The notes: generated by a model not told the origin, from the sequence alone. 64,000 nucleotides of DNA from Isoetes taiwanensis (GCA_021234155.1 JAJEKV010000095.1:3112621-3176620); one strand, 5' to 3'; positions 13,286 through 27,324 are shown, numbered from the stretch's first letter. Numbers and translations are program-made.

Positions 13286-15492
13286 TATAAGAAAACTGCT
13301 TTATCTCTTTCTGTGGCACCAAGCAAAATTACGCCAGGCATCTGAGGCATACCGAATAGAATTCTTACCTTGAAATTAGGGAATAGTGTCTTGTGATTAT
13401 CTTAGAAACCCCAGGAATGAACCTTCCTCAACACCTAGCTTGACAGCAAAAAAGCATAAGATACCCGTTGCAAGGGATTAGAATACAACAATTAGAAACG
13501 GTGATTGTAAAGGTAACAGCATAATTAGTAGTATCTTTTGAACATTGATAAATTGAAATTATTTGAAAACCGCATCAAAACAGAAATTTATTTATTGGAT
13601 TTTATTTGCAAAACCCCTTATATACATGTGGAAAGGACATACATTATTTTCCACTCCAATATAGGTATACATGAGCCAAAGTTTGGAGCCGCTAAACCAT
13701 TTACTCTTACAGGGCGCCACCCCCTGCTATACACATACAAGCCAAGAAGGGTTGGGCACCATGTTATAACAAAATAATGATACTCATGAGCTAAACACAT
13801 CCCGCGCATAGGGGACTCATACCTCCCATATGGAGAAATACAACCTCCATTTATTAGGAGAAATACAAAATATCACTAAGGGGCTCTATAAAAGAATACC
13901 AGAAGTACTCCCTCACAACACATCCCACTTCCAGTTAGTCCAGCAACCGATACATGGGGACTTATACTTATCACCATCTGATAAACACTAGGGTTTTGTT
14001 ACATTGTTCAGTCACATGTTTGTTTTGGAGATTCATACCTCCACCACCGAAAATACTTTATGAGAGAGCAAGAAGGAAGCAGATCGTTGACCATGCGTGA
14101 CTGAAGGGGCATACCTCTCGCTACACTTCACATAGCCAAGAGAAAGGCTAGACTTATAATACAAAATATCATTTGCAGGAGGGAGAGGTTCAATATCACC
14201 ACCATAAAAAAAAACAAAACCTGCGCATACTCCCGTAGCCCATTATCCCGTAGAATTATTACATTTCCGCAAGAGGATATAAAATACAAAGATTCAATTC
14301 AAAGGTTTTGAAGTCCACTTGACGCCAAGGCCTTCCAATAAAATTTAATTTCACGCCAGTAGCTAATACCCTTCCTTAAAGAGAACCAAAGAGACCTTGC
14401 AAAATAAAACATCAACATCACCAAAACCAGGCTTAGGGAGACAGAAGTGAGTAGTTTTATACCTGCTACCTATACATAATTTACAAGAGGCCAGCAATAA
14501 AGGAATTTTTAGCACGTGGCAAGATTTGCACTCGTTAGAGTCGTTACAAATTAAATTGGCGCAGAATCACAAGGCAGAACAAAAAGATGCTTTGATGGTT
14601 ATCAATTATAAAGAGAGGAAATGCAAGCGACGAGCTACGAAGCATTTTGCAAGGGCTATGTATTCCCTCCGTCGACGGTGTTCGAATCTAGATGCGCCAT
14701 AGCCGTGGCGGCCTAAAAAGGCCACTACGATTAGGCGTGGAGCGCAGCTGGCGGCACAATTCTAACTAGAATGCCTCAAGATCGGTACAGGTACGCATGG
14801 ATGCATACCTCCTCCTTATCTGCGGGGTAGAAACTTCCCAATCCCGATATCCAGTTCGCCCGGCCTCTTAATTGCAAAAAGCGAGAGGTAAGCTATAAGC
14901 AATGGGATATTTTGCCCACAGTCACCTCGGGGTTATCCATAAACCCGGAGTTTTAACTGCTATATTTTTACAATATATATTTACCTGCTTCCTTATCAGC
15001 TAGAGGTGCACTGAAAGCTACTCTTTGCCTCACGGGATGCGGATTTTAAAGGGAAACTTGACGATTTTAGAAACGTCTTCTTGCCTTAAAACGGTGAATG
15101 TTTACGACTCTTCACTTTAGGCTACCAGCAAATGGTTTACCCAAAAGCTTACGCTTTCCATATAGAGTACTTCTCACTGGCGGAAGTCTCCCGAGATACG
15201 GTCCTTTAAGCTTCATGATTTATGTGCCCCACATTTCCTCCATTATTAGCACCGGGGAATAAACATTTTTATTTGTGCATTACTCCGTTCCGCAAAGGAA
15301 TCCAAATTTCCTGACGGTCTCTTACCCATCTTTTTGCGGCTTCACTTGCTTGGTGAAACAAACCACTTCGGTTTTGCAGTATGATGTAAGCCGCAAAACA
15401 GGCTTTTCCCCATAAGGCCTAATATTTGTTTGCGATAGAGGCATTTTCCAAAAGCATAGTGAAGGTTATGAAAGGTTTGTTTTCTATGCGTC
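13286..15492. other. No gene recognised
   Basis: Non-coding by inspection. The words CATACCTCC and GAGAAATACAA recur between 13.8 and 14.3 kb, but no clean repeat unit can be drawn. Confidence 0.4.
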
Positions 15493-15582
15493 CACTTGCC
15501 TAATATTTTAGGAACTTCTTTTAAAACTTTATGGCCGCCATCACTTGCTATTTTGGGGAACTTCGCTTAAAAGCTTATGGCC
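15493..15582. repeat. Short tandem duplication (~45 bp)
   Basis: Two copies, 15493-15536 and 15542-15582, share CACTTGC, a T-rich core, GGAACTTC, TTAAAA and CTTTATGGCC or CTTATGGCC. They differ by small indels. Confidence 0.65.
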
Positions 15583-18500
15583 CCTTATCTGATCTGTACG
15601 CCAGCTCGAATTTGGAGATTAGCGATGTATTTAAATAATTTATCAAGCAACAAAAGTTCAAGTACCACACATTTTACTTGCTTACTACTATTACAGCTGT
15701 TTTCAAACACAGTCATTTTGTCCACTGTCTATTTCCTTAAAAGGGACCAAACTCACTTGGCTAATAGCATAGTCAAAGAAGCAATGAAAGCGGAAGTGTG
15801 CATTGGCGGGGCCAAGCGTGAGTTTGCTGGATGAGGCCAGTTCGATAACGTTCCTGTGAAATAGAAGATATCACTACAAACATTGAGCCGCAAAAGAGAC
15901 AAGGGCTTTGTGATTTGGCATAGAGGAGAGAGGCCTTGCAGAGCACTAGATGGCTCAGGCCTCACACTGGATAAACAAAATGTCATGATTAGGAAGAGTA
16001 GAATTCAGGAGTCCCCAGAACTAAATTGATTTTTTCTGGGAATGGTACTGTTTTATGAAAAATAAGTAATAAAGGTACTTATGTCCATAATGCGTTTAGG
16101 ATTTATCATAGATGCATAAACGGAAGGTTGGATCGCCCTTTTTAGAGAACATATAGTCTCTTTAGCAAGACAGATACAAAACACTTGAGGAAAGTTGATC
16201 CCATAGCATACTATCATCCACCTCATCCTTTACAGGAAAGACCATGCATACACAAAAGTATTGGCAAAAAGCCCCTTGTCTTTTCCCATGGACTCAAAAC
16301 TCTTTGTCCTCATGGTCCCCATACTTTCTTCATAGGCAATTACCATAAGTAATCGTCAAGAGATTAGAAATTTCACTAGATATTCTTACAGCAAGTCCCA
16401 GTAGTTTTATTTCCCATGACTCACTTCACACATCGTGTCTCCATCTTGCCCATAAAACCATGGCCACGAGGACCTCTTGAGGCTTAGATGTCAATTTCCA
16501 GCATTTAGCTATTCACGGCCCATTGCAAAGCTGCTCAACGCGTCAAAACTACTTGCATAGGATAGGTGAATTTACCCACTTGCCCGGTACACAGTCAGGA
16601 AAGGCAGGGAAAAACATATGTTGTAAGTCTTCCCTCTGCTCTGCTGACAAAGAGAGGGCAAGTCAGGACTCTTTAATCCAATAATTTTTTCATACTGTTT
16701 GCAGGCACTGTGAAATCTTAGAAACGATGCTACAACCTGAGAGGCCTGCTTTGGGATCTTTTTGAGCACCATAGGTTCGGCACTTTACTAGGCGGAGTAA
16801 GGAATTCCTCTTATTTCCCCGGAAATCCTAAGTTTGTTCTAGCACTGACTTTAAGGAGGTTCTCTATTTAGCGAGGTACTTTTAGTATGAGAGAACTTTG
16901 GCAATTTACTTAGCCCAGCCTACGGTGTGCCCTCATCACATCCACTTAATAACCATTTTAAATTTACTGCCCCATTATGCACGATAACATATCCACTTTC
17001 TTGAGAATCACGATTATCGCAGTCATACTGGCTCCACAGCCCATTCCCACTAAAGTAAGCTTTTCATTTGTGGACCAAACCTTCCATTTTACATGCATCC
17101 TCCTTGACGGATGTCCTTAGGAATATAAATTCCTTACTATTACCATCTTATGTCGCGAAGTCACAGGAGTGTTAAACATTAGAGTTTGCCTTGATGGGCC
17201 TGAGAGGTGAGATGAGCAGGCGCGTCATTTGGCCACTTCATCATCACTATGAACATAATATAATGTTACACTACTCGGTAAAGGCCAGGAAGTTCCACTA
17301 ACACCAATTCCAAAAGTCCCGAAAGGAAATACGCGGCGGTACAGGGAGCATCATACCCGAGGTGTGAGCTTACAAGGTAAGCATCTCCCAAGACTATATA
17401 CATTATGTAGAAAGTCACTCGCTGGAAATTACATCTCCCGCCCAAAATTACCCTCAGAGACTTGTTTTACCATTTCGCGAAATTACACTGACTGAGATTC
17501 TGTAATGCAGAGCTGAAGCCACCATCGCCACTATCTCTACGCCGCCCAGCCAGCAGAGATTTGGAAGCTCCATCCCGTAAGAATCTTCACTCACAGTCCT
17601 CCATTTGGTCACGCCATCGATACTTAAGACCAACTAAAATTAGAAAGAGAGGAATACACATAGGATGCACCTAAAATCTGAGAAGCAGTGCATCCTTGCC
17701 GCCACCACTTTCTTGGGTGAGGAACTTAGGGTCCCACATTGCCACCCAGCTAGCCTTTTAGTTTGTCAAAGGATGGGATTCCACAATCCTTCCAGGACTT
17801 GAGATTTGGACGGGAAGGAGGAGGCCTATGGCCCAGGGAAAATATCTTTAGCCAAAAGGTTTTCATAATTAGAGAGGCTCCAGCCTGGCTTTTGGTTACA
17901 ATGAAAGCTGCATCTGAGATAGCCATACGGGGAACAGTACTGCTCTGATTTGGATTTCCGCTCCGATTAAATTTGGAGAAGCTACAGTTTTGAGACTTTG
18001 GAAAAGTATGTATCATACATCATCATACACAGAGTAAAACGCAAAGGAAGTCATCTGAGGCGCATGGGAGGAGTTTTGTTTTGTTCACGGTGGTGCGAGT
18101 AACCTCAAGCCCTTGCAATGATCCCATTTCACGTGCTTGTTTGGTCGTGCTTCGGCCGAGTGGTCGCAACCTATTAGGGAAGAGATAAAAAAAGTAATAG
18201 GAAGGGAACGAAGCTAGCCGACCCCCTCCGTTTGGAGAGGTGCGGATGAAAGCTGGCTACAGAATGATAGAGAGCACTTCACGATTACGGCGGGCACGAT
18301 ATCCATTTCCGGCCCTTAGGCCATTTGGAGTTGTTAGGGAGTTGGCCCGGACTATCCCAAAGAGATAGTCAAAAAAGAGGAGGCCACACATGAAAAGAGT
18401 CAAGTTTTAAAGAGTACTTACACATTTTACTGACATCAGCTGCACGCGGTGCATTACCCTCTGCGCGAGGCTACTACGTAATTATCAAGCCAGGATGCTT

Positions 18501-21500
18501 CTTGAGGCTTAGAAATCTTGCAGTTAATTTCTTTCCCAATGATCCTTTCAGGAGCACAGCCCCAAACTGCTGCTAGTAATTTGGTCATGATCATTGTATA
18601 TGAGTATTGGGGTCTAGAGCAATGGGCGTAAATTAGGTAAGCCTGGGTGGGCAGATACTCCACCCCTTGGGGACTAGTGTGATAAATTACACAATTTGCC
18701 ATGGCAGGATGCATCCTTTTTGATGCTTAAAATATCATGACTATAACATTTCACGACCTGGAATATCCCAAAAATTAAAGCAGAGCACCACTTGGGAGAG
18801 AGCCGCCAGGGAGCCCACTGGTAATTTTTCAAAAATTAATAATACATAGACAAAACACGCTACATGTACTTCTTGATACCAAAATTTCTTAAAATCCCAA
18901 TTTTTCTAACTAAAATACGAAAATTTAGCCGCTTATGGTAACCAGAACATTTCTTTTAGAATAAACCAAAAGATTGGCAGTTCAAAATACACTTTCATCA
19001 AGAATAAACTCACCATATCTATCCACACCAAAAATCTTATTCATGGGTACCGATCCTCCTAGATTTTGAGTGTAGTCCATTCACAGCATACAATTTATCC
19101 CCGGTACCTGCGGCTAACCTTGCGTTTGCGCCATTTTCTAAAAACGGCTTAGAGTTTCTTAGTCAACCTCTAAGATAGTGTTTTGTTTTAGTCGGCCATT
19201 TGCACCTTAAACCCAGAGCTTCTCCTCTGTAAGCACAGATTCTATTGCCTTTCCTAAGCTGTTTCACCAGAGGCACCTTAGGTTCACATCTGTGAGCCCA
19301 GAGTAGCCAGGCTCCTGCTTAGCCTAGGGTTCATTCACATGGACCTCTAAGTCATTTTGGACTTTGAATTCACACGATATTTAGTTGCTCCTTTATACGC
19401 TGGTCCACCCATTGATTTCATACGAGCTAAACACACCATCATAATTCATACTTGGCGAGGTGAGAAGTGGGGTTGCGGACCATCAATCTCGGCCCATTCA
19501 CGAAGATCACGGTCACGGGAATTCGAAATCATTGTTAAGATAAATTTGGTAATTGGGTGAAAGGAGGGAGGCTTTCGGTTGCGTAAACTTGTTTCTTTGC
19601 ACTAAGATGGAAGTACTTACAAGAGGATGTAGTCAAGTGTAATCCTAAGATCATTTGGAGCGCTCTTGCGTGTCTTTAAAACTCCTATGTTCACCGGATG
19701 TAATATCACATCCAAAGCGAGACAATATACCCGCTTTTCCTTCTGATTTTGTTTTGACCAAGAGTAGAGACTATTAGAGAAGGGAGAATTCGCTCAGTCC
19801 ATTTCATTGAAGCGGTTTTTCCCATTCTTGGATTTCTCGACTTTCTTTAGATTTAAAAGTAGAAAGGGCCTGACTTTTTGATTCAGAAGTCTGTCATATT
19901 GAATCTAAATTACAGAGACCGGTGTTGGGTGGCAGAGCCGCCATCACGGGAACAACATGGAGGCACGCCCTTTCATGCAGAGAGTTAGGAATGCATATAT
20001 ATTGGCTAATACCCCCGCACAATACGGATTTCATCAAAATACGGTGGCATCTTCCCTCAAGCAGAGGCGATATTTAATATCGCTTTGATGTTTGTTTCAT
20101 AAGATAGAATTCCCGCCTTTAAATTGCACCTAGTGCTAGGGTGAATTGATTCATATCCCGCCTGTCGATTCACGGTGGGTTTGGCGAAGATACTTTCAAT
20201 CTATGTTCACTGTAGAAGAACTATACTCACGCATTCGCTTAGCTCACGATGGCGGTAGAGCACTCATACCCCTTTGCAGAACTCTGCGGTACCAGGTTCC
20301 ATGTCACTACTCCTCATAGGGAAGAGTACGATCTATCATGCCTCTGCGACACTGTTGCCAGGTCACATTTGTAATTTCTTGTGATTGGTAGGAGTTACGG
20401 TTTCGGGAAGTCTTCTTCACTCACATCTTGGCCTTAGCTCTCGCGCCTCCTTCTCCTCCTCCCTTAGGCTGCTCACGAGAGTGTTGGGCAGAAACTACAT
20501 AATGAGTCCTATATCACGCTACTCAGGAGCAAGCTTCACTTCCACTAAGCACACAACCCTCCTATCACTCTCACGAGATAGGTACCATTGACTTCACGTG
20601 GTTTTGGCAGGTCCCAGCCACTTGCATCTGCGTGCCACATCACCTTCCAAAATAAGAGCCATCACAGGGCCGTTTTTGAATCGATGAGAGTCTCAGTCAC
20701 TCTTAATTGCAGGAGTACCTTTCAGCCTAATTTAGGAAGTCACTATACTTAGGCTCCTCTCACGACTAGGAGATGGGGCACCTTGAGTAAAGGATGCTTT
20801 CGATTCACTGCTTTCAGTTCATGCTAGTAGGAGCTTCCTATATTAGCTCTTGCGTTGTGGATGTGCTCGGGGAGTTTGCCTAAAGGATGCCAAGCTGGAT
20901 TTTACCTGATCCAGTTTAATATCCGACTTAGCCCTTTACCCGCTTAAAGCAAGAAGGGTGGGCGGTGAAAATCACTAGCCGGCAGTTGTAAAAAGAAGAA
21001 GAAGCTCACTGCATCTTCAGCCGGCGGTTGCTTGGCTCCTGAGTAAAATGGTAGGGGATAGTGAACCTCTACGGAAGTTTTTCCTTTAACAGCACTACTC
21101 TGAGGTGGTTCAATTTTGAAATTAGATTTATCTGCGGGGGTGGCCATCAACTGATTTATTTTGCACTTTCACACAATCAGGTCCTCAGCCAGCAGGTACG
21201 ATAGAAATTGGAGGGCCACCTCAGCGCACCCAGTCTTGAATGGCTGGATTGTAAAATTACACTGCCAAAAGTAGCTGGCCACGCCCCCGCGCAGGATGGA
21301 GACCACAGAAGATTTTCCTATGTCTAACCTAGGCTGGAATCCACATGGAATCGTTTTTGGCCAGCGCCCAATTTCCCTACTTGAAATTTCAAGGGAATTA
21401 TGTAATCACTGCTTTGAGGATAAGTAATGCCAAATTACTGTCACTGTTAGAACAGGGCAATTGCACCAAAATTAGGCAGGAGAGCCCTCCGAGGATGGTA

Positions 21501-23330
21501 CACAGGAATACTATCATTTCTTCATGGGAAGCCTTTGCAAAGATAGCTCGAGATTAGCTTAGAGGTCAATCATTACAGACCACTCAGGGGCTGCCTCTTG
21601 TCTATATTCCAAAGAAACCACTACATTCACCAATCGCTGAGAACAATGCTGCTAAGCATATCTTATAAAATTTCAGTACTTAATTTGAAGAGGCGGAATT
21701 TAGAGGCGTCCAGTGGGAAGAATTGCAGAGTTGAATTCGAGTTTGAGATTTGGGCTATACTTTTACACCCATGAGGAATTCTCCGCCATGGGAATAAATG
21801 CCCAGCCTCTTATTGAAATTTCCCACTTCTCTGTAAGAGTTGGTCTCAACCAAGAAATATGGGCTGGCGGGACTATTGGGAGGCGAGGGAGAGGGTGCAT
21901 GAGATCCTCTCATTGTTCTATTCCTAAACACCAGCAGAGAGGAGGATCCTCCCCGATCCACCACAGCCCTATTACTCCAATTAAGATCTAATTTACGCTA
22001 CGATTACAGTTTTGCCCACAGAGTCGCGAGAGGCAGATGCCTTCCATGTTTTATCCTCTGCAGGATTGTACAATAAGGACGGGCTAACCTCGTTCCAAAA
22101 GAGTTCCACTTGGACATTTGCTCCTAAAAGCAGGGCTTGATGAACTAAGAATAAGGAAAACTAAACTGGTCGCGGGATGATCACCCCGTGGGCTCATGAA
22201 TTGTTTTAATTAAAGCGAACCGGGCCTGTGGCCCCCACCGGCCAGAGATGTGAAGGAGAATTCCCTTCGAGGCCCCTAGAGGATGCCACGAGGCTTACAC
22301 GAACAACGAGGATAAGGCCCCAAAATATACATACAATCCCGAGGAGGACGTTACTTATGCTTAAAGATAAAACTTGAGAACTTTCATACATGAAATGTGG
22401 TGGTTTGCATGGAAAATTTGTTACTAAAAAACGGGGAAGAAGGAAGGCTGGCCATACTTACATTGAGTCTATAAACCAGAAAACAAGAGGCAGATAACTG
22501 GGTCATGAGGACCTCTAACGGAATAGACTTTGCTGGGGTGATCATACCCTAAATTACATTGGCTGGTGAACATGGAAGGTACCATGACGAGATAAGTTGG
22601 GATTGTCCGTTATTCCCCAACCATTACGTCACGCGGAGATACGGATAGTCAGGGTCACCTTCTCAATAAAAACTAGTGCGGAAAAGACTTGCTCAATCAC
22701 CAAGGATTCCCAGAGTTGCTCAAAGCTAGCTTCTAGCCATCCACAACTATAGTGCCCTCCCTCAATTAGTATGGTAAAGATCCTCGAAGCCCTTGTGTTC
22801 GCAGCTCTGAGACCAACCGGGAGAGGAACTCCCATGAGCCGGTTCCCTCTTGCCAGGAGGCAAACCCCTACCAGAGCTTCTTTGGATTACTGAACCCTCC
22901 TTCAAGCTGGTGGTGTAGATGCGTTGAATGTTGGGTAGGGTGATGGAATCCAGGGGAGGCAAGCGCTGGTGTTGGCTCAGCGGAGTGTCGCCATCATTTA
23001 GTTTAAAATTTGTATTAATATTTGTTTTATTATGTATGTCCTTATAAACACGCAAAGGTTAATTGCTTTCTTTGTGTAATTGCTTGCAAGATCATTTTCA
23101 ATCCGATCTAAATTTGTTTTGCGGTATTTACGTAAATTTATCATTGATTATTTGTTTTGGAAGCGGTTGGGGTTAAAATACCCTTGCTCTCTAATTTTTG
23201 TTGCTAAAGAGGATATAATGGCTGGAGTTTTTATTAATGCAATATCAGTTTTTGATAGTGTTGGGGAGCTTCAAAGGCTGAAAGTGATTTTGAAATGAAA
23301 GCTTCTTTAAATATTTATTGCAATTATTAT
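15583..23330. other. No gene recognised
   Basis: Frames reach at most 97 codons (around 22.76-23.06 kb on the - strand), with no known motif. From about 23.0 kb the sequence becomes AT-rich and smoother in texture than the preceding 22 kb. Confidence 0.4.
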
Positions 23331-24135
23331 GCATTTGAATAAATTAGGGGATAATGGTTGAATAAGAGGAGAAAATGGTTTAACAAGGTTCGAATCCTTG
23401 GGCTCTATAATTATCAATAGTATAAAGACTATTCATGTTTTAACATCTGCTTGGAAGCGGCTTTGCATTAAGAAACCACTACATGCTATGCATTAAGAAA
23501 CCACTACATGCTAACAAAAAACCACTACTACGCTAACAAAAGAAACCACTACACTCTCCACCACGGATAAAATTAAAAAACATGTATGCTAACTAATAGA
23601 TAACATTAAGAAACCACACGACATGTTACTTTGATGGAAATTATATCGTGTTGATGAAGACATAGAATGCTTTGGACAATAGTGATCTATAACTTTTAAC
23701 CCGGTGCATTTTATTAAAAACTCTATATAATTTAAATGCACAAAAATCTTGTGGCTTGTGTCATTTTATCACAATGCAAACCATGTAAATCTATCTAATG
23801 CTTAGCCATACTAATTTTAGCACTTAAGAACCCATTGCATATTGGGGTATCAACCAGGAGTCTCATTACCCATTTTGCTATACCATATTCACAAACCATA
23901 TATGTGAACCCGATATTAAACAGATTAAACATGTTAAATAGCCATATTGTTGAACACCATAAATGGAATTCCTTGATAGTTACTTTCAGTCAAAAATACC
24001 ACTTTAATAAAGCATCTAAAGAAACCAAATGCTTTGTGCGTGATGTTTTAATGATATCAACCCACAAAGACTCATTGGTCTTTTAAGCGGTTTTATATGT
24101 ATAACCAAGGAGAAAACCCGTATGGTTTTATTTTT
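23331..24135. other. AT-rich left flank of the array
   Basis: Contains the minisatellite at 23465-23625 and an isolated T-arm-like hairpin near 23384 (CAAGG-TTCGAAT-CCTTG) without matching tRNA arms. A + strand frame of 83 codons at 23835-24086 has no recognisable family. The array starts immediately downstream with a 5'-truncated tRNA-Ser. Confidence 0.5.
23465..23625. repeat. Imperfect minisatellite, AAGAAACCACTACATGCTAAC type
   Basis: About five to six irregular copies of a ~20-25-bp unit built on ATTAAGAAACCACTACATGC and CTAACAAAA. Spacing and sequence vary between copies. Confidence 0.75.
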
Positions 24136-24209
24136 GCCTTGTGAAGTGGTTATTGGGCATGACTAGAAATCATGTGGGCTTTGCTGCAGGTTCGAATCTA
24201 TCATCACAT
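24136..24209 (+). pseudogene. tRNA-Ser copy, 5' end lost
   Basis: Keeps the anticodon arm with AGA and a T arm (GGTTCGAATC), but the acceptor 5' strand is missing (GCCTTGTGAAG precedes the D arm) and the 3' strand is altered. First unit of the array. Confidence 0.6.
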
Positions 24210-24631
24210 GTAGGAGCTTGTTCATATTATTTTATAGTCCCTATCACATCGTCCACTTTCGATTAATATTTAGAGTTTGTCATTCGGATTCCCCACGCTG
24301 CTCTTCCCTTGGCAGCAATATTCCAGAGTTTATGCATAGCACCCATTGGTGGCACACCAATGCTCGACATTGTTACTCATTCACATGTTAATTCTTTCAT
24401 TTTTTTATGATATAAAGTACAAGCATGGAAAAACCACGGTGATTGAACCAAATCTTGTGGCTTTATGCCTTGGCATATGTCGTTTGTTTGGACTTATTAG
24501 AAGAACAACCATTCCACACCTTATTAATGCGACCAAGATATTTTTTTTTTTTTTTGGATTATGAGATGCATTTGGTTGAGTTGGTTGTATGTGCTTGTTA
24601 ATTAAGAAGGTATTCATTTGTATTACTTATT

Positions 24632-24701
24632 GCATTGGTGGTCTAGTGGTAGAATAGTACCGCCTACGATATAGGCGGGGATTCGATTCTCGGCCAATGC
24701 A
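24632..24701 (+). pseudogene. tRNA-Gly copy, anticodon arm replaced
   Basis: Acceptor, D arm and T arm are intact, but the anticodon arm has become an unrelated 7-bp hairpin (CCGCCTA-cgata-TAGGCGG). No GCC anticodon can be positioned. Confidence 0.7.
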
Positions 24702-24914
24702 TCACATTGGTTCAACTCTTCCAATTTTTGTTCTTGGCGCCAAGGCCAAAAGAAGATTTAATGCATTAAACCATGTTGATAATGACATAAGGATAAGCGA
24801 ACAATCGATTGCACCATAGTGTGAAATAAGATCGAAGCTAATCTTGCTCTTCCAACCATCAAACATGGAATGAGAGAACAAATGACTAGCCAAATCCTAT
24901 CCTCCTAAATATCT

Positions 24915-24924
24915 CAATGATCTA
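24915..24924. repeat. Target-site duplication (left) of the + strand LINE
   Basis: CAATGATCTA is repeated at 26457-26466 on the other side of the element. In intact units it is a single-copy part of the Gly-Ser spacer. Confidence 0.85.
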
Positions 24925-26456
24925 GGGTTTCACGAAGATCTAGATGAGCGGTGTTATTGGGGAGAATGGAAATGGGCGACGCTAGTTAATCTATTATCCA
25001 TGTGTGACTTTTCCTTAACATCTTGAGCTTACATCGCGGCGTGATTTGGAAGAAGTTTGGGGGCTAATGCACGCTTTTAATGCGGCGGATTGATGGGGTT
25101 GTTCCGGATGTTTTTACCTGGTCTCCATCGGCTTTTTTGGCAACATGGGTTGGCTCAATTTTATGATATCGAGAACAGCATTTGATGCGGAACTTCGCCC
25201 TCTGTTTGCATAAAGGTTAGATTGGGTAAGAATGGATTCTTTCTTATTTACGCCCATTCGATTTGAGACTAGACAAATTAGCTTAGCATTTTGCAAGCAT
25301 TTGGAGGATTAAGTGGCGCCTCGAGCTTGACAACGGTGGTTTGGAGTGCTTAAGGCTGCTTGTTTTCTTATGTTTGATTAATGCTAGCAGATTTTTTAGC
25401 GATTATTTGGCTTCGGTTTTCGGTTCCGGCTATCTTCCATTTTTTTGCACATAATGGCGGGCATAGATACTTCTTGTTGCACTCAATGCCGCGGGGAAGC
25501 CGCACTCCTTGCGGTTTTGGAACTGCACTGCTTGCGATTCTGAGAATAGGGGCATGTCAATATGTCGAGGGGATATTTGGAGCTTTCGGGTTGCTTGCTC
25601 TATCTTGTTTAAATCCTTGAAGAACTCTAGACACTTGGCTTTGTTCAAGCGATGTATGGGAGGATAGTAGTATTGGTGATGGATGAACTTTCTTTGTTGG
25701 CGTGTTAATATCTGCTTGCTTTTTATTCTTCAAGGCTTCGGCGCTTGAGGCTGTGGTCGGTTATTTCTGTGTCCTTGAGGGACTAAGGAGGCGGCTTCTC
25801 ATGGAAAGTAGTTCGGTGTGTCTATCCACTGGGTGTATTATTGTTGTCTTGTACTATGGAGTGTTCTTCTTAGGCGATTCTAAAGTTCGTCCATCCCTAT
25901 CCGGCTAGGGAAGATCGAATTCTGAGGTTAGTGCATAAGCGGATGGGAAGAGTAAAGATGGCGGCTAAACAAATAAGCCTTGGGCGGAGACCTTGGCTTC
26001 TTTGCCATAGTGGAGATGGGGCCTATCGCGGTATTTGGGAAGTTAGGGAGGAAGCGAGTAGACCACCTCGGGGTTTGAGGTAGGCCTGTAATAGCTCTTG
26101 CAAAGCGAGAAGATAGAGCCTTGAACTCCTTAGTACATGGTTGGAAAGGGATGGAAGCTCTTTTTAGTACCACAATCACGGGGAAGGTCTTGAGGTCAAG
26201 TTAGCATGGTATGACATTAAACTTTCTTGACCTTTCCTTTTTTCATTTTTGGGTGCGGAGCTTCAAATGGCCATGTCTACATCTATAGTGGTTGTCTCTT
26301 GCTTTCGAACTAAAGGGATTGTACTCAATGCGTAGGCGGCTTATCTTGGATTAATTTGTCTGACTTGGTTAGGCTATTTGGCTATTATGGGCCATGAATA
26401 AATGTATTTACATACATATTATTAATAAAAATAAAAATATCTTGCCTTCTAAAAAA
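24925..26456 (+). mobile_element. 5'-truncated LINE, + strand
   Basis: A 1.53-kb insertion splits the spacer between the first Gly and second Ser genes and is flanked by a 10-bp direct repeat. Its right end reads AATATCTTGCCTTC then TAAAAAA. This is the reverse complement of the start of the LINE 3' ends at 45503 and 54397, so it is the same family in the opposite direction. Interior frames are broken. A CxxC...E...C pattern around 25.48-25.53 kb could be the zinc-binding region often found at the C-terminus of plant LINE ORF2, but this is weak. Removing the insert returns the unit to about 818 bp. Confidence 0.75.
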
Positions 26457-26466
26457 CAATGATCTA
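26457..26466. repeat. Target-site duplication (right) of the + strand LINE
   Basis: Second copy of CAATGATCTA, directly after the A-rich tail. Confidence 0.85.
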
Positions 26467-26502
26467 AGAAGAATCGGAGAATTATTCGGATGTAAAATTA
26501 GA

Positions 26503-26580
26503 GTGGATGTGTCAGTGGTTATTGGGCATGACCGAGAAATCATGTGGGCTTGGCTGCATAGGTTTGAATCTATCATCCGT
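26503..26580 (+). tRNA. tRNA-Ser (AGA) copy, slightly damaged
   Basis: Anticodon loop reads CGAGAAA with AGA in register. The D arm is shortened (GTCAGTGG) and the acceptor 3' strand lacks its last pair (CATCCGT). Confidence 0.55.
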
Positions 26581-26991
26581 GTAGGGCTTGTTCATATTAT
26601 TTTATAGTCCCTACTATCACATCGTTCATTCGATTAATACTTAGAGTTTGTCATTGATTCCCTCACGCTCTTCCAGCGGCGCAATATTCTAGGGTTTATG
26701 CATAGCCTCCATTAGTGGCACCACCAATGCTCAACATTGTTACTCATTCACATGTTAATTCTTTCAATTTTTTATGATATCAAGCTCAAGCATGGAAAAA
26801 CACGGTGATTGAGCAAATCTTGTCGCTTTATGCCTTGGCATAATCATTTGTTCGACTTATTAGAAGAACAACCATTCCTACACCTTGTTAATGCGACCGC
26901 GATATTTTTTCTTGGCTGGATTATGAGATGCATTTAATTGAGTTTGTTGTATGTGCTTGTTAATTAGAAGGTATTCATTTATATTACTTGT

Positions 26992-27060
26992 GCATTGGTG
27001 GTCTAGTGGTAGAATAGTACCCTTGCAGTGCAGGACCGAGTTTGATTCTCGACCAATGCA
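26992..27060 (+). pseudogene. tRNA-Gly copy, anticodon arm altered
   Basis: 69 nt. Acceptor and D arm are intact. The anticodon arm reads CCTTGCAGTGCAGG and no GCC can be placed in a seven-base loop. The T arm has two changes. Confidence 0.65.
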
Positions 27061-27324
27061 TCCATGTGGTTCAACTCTTCTAATTTTGTTCTTGGCGCTT
27101 AAAAGAGCCAAAAAAGAAGATTTAATGCATTAAACCATGTTGATAATGACATAAGGATAAGCCTAGGCAATTGATTGCACCATAGGGTGAGAAATGAGAT
27201 CGAAGCTAATCTTGCTCTTCCAACCATCAAACATCGGAATGAGAGAATAAATGACTAGCCAAATCCTATCCTCCTAAATATCTCAATGATCTAAGAAGTA
27301 TGGAAAGTATTCCACATCTTTGGC

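Noticed and set aside
23375-23400. Possible extra tRNA from a T-arm hairpin
   Set aside because: CAAGG-TTCGAAT-CCTTG folds, but no acceptor, D or anticodon arm can be found upstream.
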